NCBI GenBank assembly: GCA_046541115.1
Contig: JBKHDX010000102.1
Span: 1 to 15,479, forward strand
Length of the DNA: 15,479 nucleotides
From: Jaaginema sp046541115
GTDB taxonomy: Bacteria; Cyanobacteriota; Cyanobacteriia; Cyanobacteriales; Spirulinaceae
Direction: 5' to 3'
The position numbers and the translations under genes are program-made. The stretch's first letter is position 1. Each line of letters begins with the position of its first letter. The notes under the pieces are model-generated. The model was given only the letters and a program-made list of their open reading frames with translations. It was not told where the DNA came from and searched no databases. Shown here in pieces: positions 1 through 6,812 of this stretch.

Positions 1-3
1 CGC

Positions 4-38
4 AAACGCTTGTCTATGCTATAACCGGACAAGCGTTT
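4..38. terminator. Strong hairpin, probable terminator of a gene left of the window
   Basis: Positions 4-14 (AAACGCTTGTC) and 28-38 (GACAAGCGTTT) are perfect reverse complements, giving an 11-bp stem with a 13-nt loop. A T/G-rich run follows. It could end transcription of a gene lying left of the window, or it could be one more dispersed palindromic repeat. The missing upstream sequence would decide. Confidence 0.45.
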
Positions 39-39
39 A

Positions 40-203
40 TTGTTGGTTGTTGGTTATTGGTTATTGGTTATTGGTTAGGCTTGATGTTCTAATCCCTTAA
101 TTGGTAATTGGTAATTGGTAATTAGTAATTTCTTCCCCCCACTGCCCACTGCCTACTCCCTACTGCCTAAGAAAGCCCATTGCCCAAAAAACTGATAACT
201 GTT
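40..203. repeat. Cluster of four heptameric tandem-repeat (STRR) blocks
   Basis: Four different 7-bp tandem repeats follow one another. TTGTTGG/TTATTGG units occupy about 40-74, and TAATTGG units occupy 98-130. CACTGCC/TACTCCC/TACTGCC units occupy 140-167, and ATAACTG-like units begin at about 190 and recur up to the start codon of the next gene at 217. Short tandemly repeated repetitive (STRR) heptamers are well known in filamentous cyanobacteria. No gene is seen in this stretch. Confidence 0.8.
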
Positions 204-216
204 GAGGCGATAACTG

Positions 217-1095
217 ATGACTGAATTAAAAACCCTTCTCATCGGCAGCGTAATACCCCTAATCGCTGCCCAACCCACCGCAATTAGTCTGGTTATCGAA
301 ACCGGGAGTTGTCCGGCGTGTGACCTTTCTGGGGCGAGATTGCGGGGGTTGAATTTTCGCGATCGCGCCGCGAATTTCCAGAATGCTAACCTCGATACGG
401 TGGATTTGTCCCAAAGTAACTTGACTGGGGCTAACTTTATCAACGCCAATCTCAACAACGCTCAGTTTTCCGGTACGATTTTACGCAACGCCAACTTGAC
501 CGGGGCAACTCTCACGGGGGCTGATATCCGCAGTAGCGATTTACGCGGGGCAATTCTTAGTGAAGCCAACCTCGATAATGCGATCCTTTTTATGGTGAGT
601 CTAGACAATAGTCAACTCAACGATGCGAGTCTCAATGGGGCGGATTTACGCAATACTTATTTAGGCGGTGCAAATCTCCAAAATGCTTCTTTGGTCAACG
701 CTGACTTGCACAGTACTTATTTGGTGGGGGCAAATCTGATTAACGTCAATTTCAGCAATGCGACCCTCGACAGTGTAAAACTCAGCCAAACCCTCCTTGA
801 CAACGCCGACCTCAGCAATGCCAATCTTAACGGCGCGAGTTTAGACCGCAGTAGTTTGGTCAATAGTAACCTGAGTAATACTGACCTGGAAAGAGCAGAT
901 TTACCGAGAACCAATCTCGAAAATGCCGATCTCAGCAATGCTAACTTGAAACACGCTAATTTCTTCAGGGCTAACCTCCAGGGGGCAAATCTAACCGATG
1001 CGGAGGTGGAAGGGGCGTATTTTGACGAAGCGAATCTTTGTAACGCCACACTTCCTGATGGTCGGACGGGGGAATGCCCTGCGGCCGAGGAGTAA
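217..1095 (+). CDS. Pentapeptide-repeat protein, probably exported
   Basis: A 292-residue protein made almost wholly of pentapeptide repeats of the A-(N/D)-L-x-x type, from about residue 33 to residue 275. Such repeats fold into a right-handed quadrilateral beta-helix (Rfr fold). The first 28 or so residues are hydrophobic (TLLIGSVIPLIAA) and resemble a signal or anchor segment. A C-P-A-C-D-L motif opens the helix, and C-N-A-T-L-P-D-G...G-E-C closes it; a similar cap is common in secreted cyanobacterial members, so the paired cysteines may form disulfides. The biochemical role of most cyanobacterial pentapeptide proteins is unknown, and I see no catalytic domain. The ATG at 217 lies within heptad-repeat DNA and has no clear ribosome-binding site. 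The next gene follows after 90 nt on the same strand. Confidence 0.9.
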   Translation: MTELKTLLIGSVIPLIAAQPTAISLVIETGSCPACDLSGARLRGLNFRDRAANFQNANLDTVDLSQSNLTGANFINANLNNAQFSGTILRNANLTGATLTGADIRSSDLRGAILSEANLDNAILFMVSLDNSQLNDASLNGADLRNTYLGGANLQNASLVNADLHSTYLVGANLINVNFSNATLDSVKLSQTLLDNADLSNANLNGASLDRSSLVNSNLSNTDLERADLPRTNLENADLSNANLKHANFFRANLQGANLTDAEVEGAYFDEANLCNATLPDGRTGECPAAEE

Positions 1096-1185
1096 GCGGC
1101 CAAGGGGCAACAATGGCTACAATCTGAAGGGGTTGAATCGGCGGATGACTAACGCGCGATCGCCCTTTGTCGCCTTTAGATAACC

Positions 1186-2934
1186 ATGAATAATTCTAGA
1201 TTTAAAAAATTATTAACCTATCTTCGCCCCCATTGGCGATCGGTGTTAGTAGGGGTCATTGCTTTATTTGTTGTCAACGCGATCGGGGCTTATATTCCCC
1301 GTTTGGTTGAAGACAGTATCGACCGTTTGCGCGGAGTTTTAAGCATCGATCAAATATGGAATTTTGTGCTACAAATTTTCTTGCTGGCTTCGATTATGTG
1401 GGTCATTCGCATGGTGTCCCGCGTGACCATTTTTGGCATTGGCCGACAAGTGGAGTTTGAAATTAAGCAAAATATTTTCGAGCATTTATTAACCCTTCAT
1501 CCTACTTATTTCTTTAATAATACTGCCGGGGATTTAATCAGTCGAGCCACCAGCGATGTGGATAATATTCGTCGCTTGTTGGGGTTTGCAATTTTGAGTG
1601 TGATTAATACCCTTTTTGCCTATAGTCTGACGTTGCCGTTTATGCTGTCAATTAATGTGCCGTTGAGTTTGGCAGCTTTGGCGATTTATCCGTTGATGTT
1701 GTTGACGGTGCAGTTGTTTAGCGATCGTCTCCGCAATCAACAGCGCGAGGTTCAAGAAAGATTGTCTGACCTCAGCCAGATGATCCAAGAAGATATGAGC
1801 GGGATTTCTTTGATTAAGATTTATGCTCAAGAGGAGAATGAATATGAGGCGTTTGACCGCAAAAATAAAAACCTGTTAAATGCCAATTTAAAGTTAGCGC
1901 GAACGCGGAATTTATTATTCCCCATCATCGAGGGATTGGTTTATGTTTCCCTGCTAATTTTATTGGTTTTTGGTTCGAGTTTGATTGCACGAGGTGTAAT
2001 TAGTATTGGGGGATTTGTGGCGCTGATTATTTATATCGAACGGTTGGTTTTCCCGACGGCTTTGTTGGGTTTTACCATTACTTCGTATCAACGAGGGGAA
2101 GTGAGTATCGATCGCGTCGAATCGATTTTAAATGCGGAACCGGAAATTCAAGATGCAGAGGACGCGATCGCGATTTCTCCAGAAGATATACAAGGAAAAA
2201 TTGTGGTGACCAACCTCAGTTACACTTATCCGGGTAGCGAAAAACCCGCCCTCCATAACGTCAATTTTGACATTCAACCGGGGGAAACGGTAGCCATTGT
2301 CGGGCCGATTGGATCGGGGAAATCCACGATTGCTAATGTGTTACCCCGTCTTCTGGATATCAAGCCCTGGAAAGTCTTTATCGATGACTGCGATATTACT
2401 AATCTACGCTTAAAAAGTCTGCGCCAGGCGATCGCCTATGTTCCCCAAGACAGCTTTTTATTCAGTGCCAAAATTAAAGATAACATTCGTTACGGTAGCC
2501 CCCTCGCAGAAGACCCGGAAATTATCGTTGCGGCTAAATCTGCCCAAATTCACGACGAAATTTGCAATTTTCCCCAAGAATACGAAACCCTTGTCGGAGA
2601 ACGGGGAATTACCCTTTCTGGCGGTCAGCGACAGCGAACTGCTTTGGCTCGCGCCTTGTTAACTGAAGCGCCAATTTTGATTTTAGACGATGCTTTATCG
2701 AGCGTCGATAATCAAACTGCCACACAGATTTTGCGAAATTTATCGGGTCACAGGGACAATAAAACAGTGGTGTTTATTACTCACCAACTGTCTGCTGCCG
2801 CGATCGCCGATCGCATTTTAGTTATGGATGCAGGTACGATCGTACAAAGTGGCACTCACAATGAATTGGTGAAGGTGACAGGACTTTATCAATTTCTGTG
2901 GCAACAACACCAACTCGAAGAAATCTTACAATAA
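1186..2934 (+). CDS. ABC exporter half-transporter (fused membrane and ATPase domains)
   Basis: A 582-residue type I exporter half-transporter (MsbA/MdlB-like), expected to dimerise in the membrane. The transmembrane domain spans about residues 15-300, with hydrophobic helices near 20-40, 55-75, 130-175 and 245-290. The ATPase domain spans about 335-582. It shows an aromatic A-loop (Y348), Walker A GPIGSGKST (373-381), the Q-loop (Q421), the LSGGQ signature (477-481), Walker B ILILDD (497-502), D-loop SSVD (505-508) and the H-loop His (H533). The residue after the Walker B Asp is Asp (D502), where canonical exporters have the catalytic Glu. This is known from the degenerate half of heterodimeric exporters such as BmrC/BmrD and TM287/288. 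The substrate cannot be read from sequence. The gene is followed after 12 nt by the DUF4230 gene, which suggests co-transcription. Confidence 0.93.
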   Translation: MNNSRFKKLLTYLRPHWRSVLVGVIALFVVNAIGAYIPRLVEDSIDRLRGVLSIDQIWNFVLQIFLLASIMWVIRMVSRVTIFGIGRQVEFEIKQNIFEHLLTLHPTYFFNNTAGDLISRATSDVDNIRRLLGFAILSVINTLFAYSLTLPFMLSINVPLSLAALAIYPLMLLTVQLFSDRLRNQQREVQERLSDLSQMIQEDMSGISLIKIYAQEENEYEAFDRKNKNLLNANLKLARTRNLLFPIIEGLVYVSLLILLVFGSSLIARGVISIGGFVALIIYIERLVFPTALLGFTITSYQRGEVSIDRVESILNAEPEIQDAEDAIAISPEDIQGKIVVTNLSYTYPGSEKPALHNVNFDIQPGETVAIVGPIGSGKSTIANVLPRLLDIKPWKVFIDDCDITNLRLKSLRQAIAYVPQDSFLFSAKIKDNIRYGSPLAEDPEIIVAAKSAQIHDEICNFPQEYETLVGERGITLSGGQRQRTALARALLTEAPILILDDALSSVDNQTATQILRNLSGHRDNKTVVFITHQLSAAAIADRILVMDAGTIVQSGTHNELVKVTGLYQFLWQQHQLEEILQ

Positions 2935-2946
2935 CGCGAGAAAACC

Positions 2947-3666
2947 ATGGGCGATCGCTCCCTTCTTCAAATTCTGACCCGACTCCCCGCTATCTTTCTC
3001 AAAAACCTCGCCTTTTTTGCCAAAGGGGGATTCGCGGTGTTAGCATTCCTGATGCTATTGGGGCTGTGGCGCACCGGAGGACGGCTTTTTCAGGGGGTTG
3101 AGGCACTTTTTGACCCCAGCATCAGCCCGCCGGAAATCAACGTCCGCACGCCGATTTTACAGCAGGTTCGCAACGCCAGCGAACTGACTACGGCCGTGTT
3201 TGCTATGGAAGCGGTTGTTCCTACCCAACAAGACCGCAAAGTGGGTAATATCACCATCGGCCAAACCAAATTGCTGTATATTGCCTACGGTGAAGTTCGC
3301 GCGGGGGTAGATTTGAGCCAAATTAAACCCGAAGACGTACAAACTACCGAAAACACGGTTACAATCCAACTGCCGCCTGCCCAAATTCTGGATAGTAAGA
3401 TTGATGTGAATCGTTCTGAGGTGTACGATTACGATCGCGGCTTTCTCGATTTAGGCCCGGATGTTGCACCGCAGCTACAAACTCTCGCGCAACGCCAAAC
3501 TTTAAGCGAAATTGTGATGACGGCTTGCGAACAAGGGATTCTGACCCAAGCCAACGAACGCGCAGAGTTGACGGTGAGCAATTTATTTACCAATGCGGGT
3601 TACGATCGCGTGATGGTGATTCAGGCTTCTCCGAATCTGCAAAGTTGTCAGAGTGCGGCAATTTAG
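2947..3666 (+). CDS. DUF4230 family membrane-anchored protein
   Basis: A 239-residue protein with one membrane anchor near residues 20-42, followed by an extracytoplasmic or periplasmic domain. The pattern of the domain matches DUF4230 as I remember it: L-Q-Q-V-R-N-A-S-E-L-T-T-A near residues 70-85, then L-L-Y-I-A-Y-G-E-V-R-A-G-V-D-L-S near 110-127, V-T-I-Q-L-P-P-A-Q-I-L near 140-150 and S-E-V-Y-D-Y-D-R-G near 158-168. The function of DUF4230 is not known. The gene starts 12 nt after the ABC exporter stop, so the two are probably one operon and may act together at the membrane. Its stop codon (3664-3666) overlaps the end of a collapsed gene on the other strand. Confidence 0.85.
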   Translation: MGDRSLLQILTRLPAIFLKNLAFFAKGGFAVLAFLMLLGLWRTGGRLFQGVEALFDPSISPPEINVRTPILQQVRNASELTTAVFAMEAVVPTQQDRKVGNITIGQTKLLYIAYGEVRAGVDLSQIKPEDVQTTENTVTIQLPPAQILDSKIDVNRSEVYDYDRGFLDLGPDVAPQLQTLAQRQTLSEIVMTACEQGILTQANERAELTVSNLFTNAGYDRVMVIQASPNLQSCQSAAI

Positions 3667-3985
3667 GGACAGATGACTTTGAGTTGATGGGGAAGACATT
3701 GCAAAGTTACGGGGGTAGTTCCCCAAGGATCGCCATCGAGGACGACTTTTTGCGGGGGATTTGCGGTGATTGTGAGCGATCGCGATCGCCAAAAGTGAAT
3801 GTTGGGATGTTGGCTGACTTGTTGTTGCAGTCCAGTTTGAAATAAATCCCACATTCCCGCGATCGCGTCAGGAAGGTTATCGGGGTCATTTTGGACTCCA
3901 AACAAGACCAGATTTCTTGAATATCGCGATCGCGATCGGCTTGGCCGCTATGGGGAACGAAAATTAAACACGCACGATCGAGCAT
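3663..3985 (-). pseudogene. Remnant of a YegS/BmrU-type lipid kinase (deleted and frameshifted)
   Basis: Read on the minus strand, an ATG at 3985 opens a frame beginning M-L-D-R-A-C-L-I-F-V-P-H-S-G-Q. This resembles the N-terminal strand and N-P-x-x-G nucleotide loop of diacylglycerol/lipid kinases of the YegS/Rv2252/BmrU family. Coherent sequence in that frame is lost near 3896. From about 3915 down to a TAA at 3663-3665, a second frame reads like the C-terminal strands of the same family (A-N-P-P-Q-K-V-V-L-D-G-D-P-W-G-T-T-P). Intact members have about 300 residues, and only about 105 codons remain. The central GGDG-type catalytic segment is absent, and N-P-x-x-G has become V-P-H-S-G. I read it as one gene with a large internal deletion plus a frame change. 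The family assignment is from memory of its motifs. Confidence 0.55.
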
Positions 3986-4121
3986 ACCAATAATAAAACC
4001 CGCGATCGCGGGCTTTAAAGATGAAGACAAGTTTATCTCTATGTTTAATTTTAGTTAAGAAAACGAATCAGTCCTCTCCCCCAAGGACGAATCCTGTTTA
4101 TTTTCCATCGTTTCCTGTCTG

Positions 4122-4661
4122 CTAATTGTGCCATTCTCGGTCAAATCCTTGCCAGTAGCCGACACGATAACCGCTATCGTAGGGTTGATCTTTGGGGTTT
4201 TGAGAGATGGGACTAGGTTGATAAGCACAATCGGGATTTTGACGACAAGCGATCGCGGCTTGACTCCCGGCAGTAAATCCGGCATCATATCCGCTATTAA
4301 AGCGCTGCACTTCGGGATGATTAACGTCCATTATCGGATAATAACCATCATGAAACCCGGCTAAAAATCCCGCTTGATAGCCAATTTGGGCCCGCTTATC
4401 GTCTTCGTTTTCATAATCGTATTCAAAGCCATTACCCACCCCTAAAATTTGAGGACTATATTGGGCTTGGTTATATTGGGCTTCTTGACCTTGTTGAAAG
4501 CCAAGTTGATAGCCCATTTGATACCCTTCTTCAAAGGCTAAAAAAGACTGCGCGATCGCCGGATTGGCGGGATAAAAGGGGGTTTTAGACAGAGAAACGC
4601 CCCCAGTTAAGCCCACGACCAGGGAAAACGATACACCCAAAACACGAGAAAAAACAGTCAT
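4122..4661 (-). CDS. Secreted protein with GYxxGF/GYxxGY repeats
   Basis: A 179-residue protein if started at the ATG at 4661; the frame stays open upstream to about 4790, but that part reads like non-coding DNA. An N-terminal signal peptide is clear: a hydrophobic stretch at residues 7-20 and a likely cleavage after A-I-A (about residue 37). The mature part carries four clusters in which Gly recurs every four residues and is followed by an aromatic: residues 46-58, 94-106, 124-132 and 164-174, all variants of G-Y-x-x-G-F-x-x-G. Two cysteines (C139 and C145) may pair. The spacing suggests a glycine-zipper-like helix. I do not recognise the family and cannot assign a function. The upstream neighbour is the PCP-reductase-domain gene on the same strand, 112 nt away. 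Confidence 0.75.
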   Translation of the reverse strand: MTVFSRVLGVSFSLVVGLTGGVSLSKTPFYPANPAIAQSFLAFEEGYQMGYQLGFQQGQEAQYNQAQYSPQILGVGNGFEYDYENEDDKRAQIGYQAGFLAGFHDGYYPIMDVNHPEVQRFNSGYDAGFTAGSQAAIACRQNPDCAYQPSPISQNPKDQPYDSGYRVGYWQGFDREWHN

Positions 4662-4773
4662 TGTTCTGACATTAATAAAAAAAGGGACGATAAGATAAGC
4701 TGAAATGAATCGGCGCGATCGCGATTTTGAAGGGTGATTTAACTTAAAAAGAGCGACAGACAGCGCGATCGCA

Positions 4774-4953
4774 CTATTGACCAAATTCAACTCTGGCTTG
4801 TTCTACTAATTCCACCGTCACGATTCCGGATTCTGAAGCTAAAGCTAATTCTTCGATGCGTTTGCGGGCTTGCGGACGAACATAAAAAGGGATGTTCTTC
4901 AGCTTGGCTTTGGCTTCAGAAGTCCAGGTTAGGGTGTCATCAGAATTTAGCAC
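4774..4953 (-). CDS. Small stand-alone PCP-reductase-domain protein
   Basis: A 59-residue protein if it starts at GTG 4953, or 68 residues from TTG 4980; there is no ATG. The sequence L-T-W-T-S-E-A-K-A-K-L-K-N-I-P-F-Y-V-R-P-Q-A-R-K-R-I-E followed by V-T-V-E-L-V-E-Q-A-R matches the small domain (PCP_red) found at the C-terminus of the ChlB subunit of light-independent protochlorophyllide reductase, and also as short free-standing proteins in cyanobacteria. The domain fills the whole protein. The stand-alone forms have no settled function, though a link to chlorophyll synthesis has been supposed from the domain. I prefer the GTG start because family members usually begin only a few residues before the conserved L-T-W. 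Upstream on the same strand a TATGAT hexamer near 4995 could be a -10 box. Confidence 0.8.
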   Translation of the reverse strand: MLNSDDTLTWTSEAKAKLKNIPFYVRPQARKRIEELALASESGIVTVELVEQARVEFGQ

Positions 4954-5045
4954 GGTTGTCTCGATCGGTATTAGCAACAAGCGATATTTCTATCATAGTA
5001 GAAAATGCTGAGGCTGCTTTAATCGCACACCGACATTATACCAAA

Positions 5046-5136
5046 GCCGTCCTTAAAGGACGGGGAACCTGAAACCCAGAATTTTGGGTAAGGAAGCCCT
5101 CGGTCTAATCTTTGATTTACTGAGGGAGGATGTCAC
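5046..5136 (+). mobile_element. Orphan IS200/IS605-type right end (possible omega-RNA-like remnant)
   Basis: Three hairpins follow each other in 90 nt. First, CCGTCCTT (5047-5054) pairs with AAGGACGG (5056-5063). Second, ACCCA (5074-5078) pairs with TGGGT (5085-5089). Third, CCCTCGGT (5097-5104) pairs with ACTGAGGG (5119-5126), with one G-T pair. The block ends with GGAGGATGTCAC (5125-5136). The pattern GAAGCCC-stem-GGGAGGATGTCAC resembles the 3' end of TnpB-carrying IS200/IS605-family elements in cyanobacteria, the region giving the guide-like omega RNA. No tnpA or tnpB is nearby, so this would be a leftover or a non-autonomous copy. Its terminal TCA at 5133-5135 is the stop codon (TGA on the minus strand) of the neighbouring hydrolase. 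Confidence 0.5.
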
Positions 5137-6749
5137 GAAATACAACGAAGGGATATCTGCGAAGGGGTATCTCCACCACTTTTAATTCTGAAAGTTAAGA
5201 TTCGAGCATTTATCAAGCGATTTCCGGCTTCTGGTTCGTTTCCTGAGTTTATCTCATAGGCAGGAAAAGCATCCGCACTCAAGCTCAATCGCAAGCGATT
5301 TCCCGCCTTAATTCGCATACAGGTGGCTTGTAACGGAATGTGAACCGGAGAAGTCCCAGGTTTAACTCGGATGTATCCTTGCGTAAAGTTGTACACCTTT
5401 TGTTGTTCGTCTATGACGGACAAAACCGCACAAAGATCGAAACTGGGTGCGTCTACTTCGCAATGGACTGTAACCATGACTGTGCCTAAAATCGCGATAT
5501 CTTCAGTTAATTCTGGGGTGGTATAAGTTAAGATATCGCTGCGACAATCGAGATGCGATCGCTCCATTGGCCCGGCGGGATTTGCCCCATGACCGCCCAA
5601 AGCCGGGACTGGTCGCCAAGGATCGCGCACGAAGATGTCTTCTACTACGTTTTCCGGGCATTCTGTTAATAAAACGCCGGAATCTTCCCGAATACTGGCT
5701 AAACCATCACTACTAAAATAATAAGATGAAACGCGATCGCCCTGGCAAGACTCAAATTCTCGCCATTGATTGCTACCCATTTCAAACATACAAACGGGTT
5801 TTTCCGGTAATTTCGCCGTTTTCTTATCTTTGAGAAAATAATCAAACCAGCGAATCTGCCAAGCATCTACAAAACTCATGGCCGCCATGCCATAATCAAC
5901 TTGACCCGCTTTGCGTCCCCAGCTTAAATGGGTCCAAGGGCCAACGATTAAATGTTGTGGAAAAGCGCTTTTCGCCTTCATTTCTTCGTATAAGCGCAGA
6001 TTTCCCCGTAAATAAGGGTCAAACCAACCGCCAATATGCAGCATCGGTAGATCGACATCTTGCAGTTGGGGCGATCGCCTTTGCCAATATTCTAAGTCAT
6101 CGTAGCGATCGCGCCACTGGTCATAAAATGCCCCTGGGGCATACTTGCGTAAACTCTCCATAAAGCGGGGTGGTGGCTCGTTAAAGGGTAGATTTCTAGC
6201 GGCACTGTAGAGGACCCGATAAGACAAGTCATCGCCCCATAAACGGGCAGTTTCGGCGGCTAACTGCACCGCCCAACCCAGGTTAATCTGCCAACAAAAC
6301 GCCCCATTTTCATAAGCCCAATCGTCCCGCAAATGGTAACCTAACATCCCCGGACACAAAGCCTTCAACGCCGGGGGTTTTGCCATGGCTGCATACAGTT
6401 GGGTCATGCCTTGATAAGAAAAGCCATACATCCCCACAATGCCGTTACTACCGGGGAGTTGTGCGGCCCAGTTTACCGTATCCTCTCCATCTGTTACTTC
6501 CCCTTCAAAGGGTCGAAACTCCCCTTGGGATGTCCCCCTACCCCGCACATCTTGAATGACGACGATATAGCCTTGGGTGGCGTACCAGCGCGGATGAGCA
6601 TATACTACCGTAGAGGCGATCGCGCGACCATAGGGTTGTCGCATCAACAATACAGGCAAAGGCGTATCCGTTTCGGGACGATAAACATCTGCATCCAGTC
6701 TTACCCCATCTCGTGTCTGCATTGAGAGGGTTTCCCAGTGAATTTTCAT
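5133..6749 (-). CDS. CocE/NonD family hydrolase (X-Pro dipeptidyl-peptidase S15-like)
   Basis: A 538-residue serine hydrolase of the CocE/NonD type (acyl/peptide hydrolases, S15-like). The ATG at 6749 is chosen because AGGAAG lies about 7-12 nt upstream; a TTG at 6791 would add 14 unlikely residues. The N-terminal alpha/beta-hydrolase core carries the nucleophile in Y-G-F-S-Y-Q-G (S111), the acid in G-G-W-F-D-P-Y (D244) and the base in G-P-W-T-H-L-S (H274). D-V-R-G-R-G-x-S (about 67-74) is the usual turn after the third strand. The C-terminal third is a jelly-roll X-Pro C-terminal domain (A-P-S-F-D-L-C). No signal peptide is seen, so it is probably cytoplasmic. Natural substrate unknown; family members cleave esters, amides or X-Pro peptides. 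Its stop codon lies inside a mobile-element-like end, so the last residues may not be original. Confidence 0.93.
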   Translation of the reverse strand: MKIHWETLSMQTRDGVRLDADVYRPETDTPLPVLLMRQPYGRAIASTVVYAHPRWYATQGYIVVIQDVRGRGTSQGEFRPFEGEVTDGEDTVNWAAQLPGSNGIVGMYGFSYQGMTQLYAAMAKPPALKALCPGMLGYHLRDDWAYENGAFCWQINLGWAVQLAAETARLWGDDLSYRVLYSAARNLPFNEPPPRFMESLRKYAPGAFYDQWRDRYDDLEYWQRRSPQLQDVDLPMLHIGGWFDPYLRGNLRLYEEMKAKSAFPQHLIVGPWTHLSWGRKAGQVDYGMAAMSFVDAWQIRWFDYFLKDKKTAKLPEKPVCMFEMGSNQWREFESCQGDRVSSYYFSSDGLASIREDSGVLLTECPENVVEDIFVRDPWRPVPALGGHGANPAGPMERSHLDCRSDILTYTTPELTEDIAILGTVMVTVHCEVDAPSFDLCAVLSVIDEQQKVYNFTQGYIRVKPGTSPVHIPLQATCMRIKAGNRLRLSLSADAFPAYEINSGNEPEAGNRLINARILTFRIKSGGDTPSQISLRCIS

Positions 6750-6812
6750 AAACGGCTTCCTGTTTAAGTTTGACAGCGTGTCTTTTGACAAGATTGCGAT
6801 AAGTTCATCAAG

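Noticed and set aside
40..167. Possible CRISPR array
   Set aside because: The repeats are 7 bp and directly adjacent with no spacers; these are STRR heptamers. No cas gene is present anywhere in the window.
153..458. Minus-strand open frame over the start of the pentapeptide gene
   Set aside because: Overlaps heptad repeats and coding sequence; the translation is compositionally odd and has no recognisable domain.
717..1103. Long open frame on the minus strand, antisense to the pentapeptide protein
   Set aside because: It mirrors the five-codon period of the repeat gene; an L-x-x-S-A-L pattern is what the reverse complement of such repeats gives. No start signal or family match.
3525..3845. 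Plus-strand open frame across the DUF4230 gene end
   Set aside because: Its first half is out of frame with a real gene and its second half is antisense to the kinase remnant; no coding character.
4065..4105. Terminator behind the GYxxGF gene
   Set aside because: Only a 5-bp stem (GTCCT at 4071-4075 with AGGAC at 4084-4088) with an interrupted T run on the minus side; too weak to list as a feature.
4662..4790. N-terminal extension of the GYxxGF protein to a start at 4790
   Set aside because: It would overlap the PCP-reductase gene and place a good signal peptide in the middle of the protein. The ATG at 4661 explains the signal peptide.
6750..6791. N-terminal extension of the CocE-type hydrolase to TTG 6791
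   Set aside because: The ATG at 6749 has a Shine-Dalgarno-like AGGAAG upstream and gives the usual family N-terminus.
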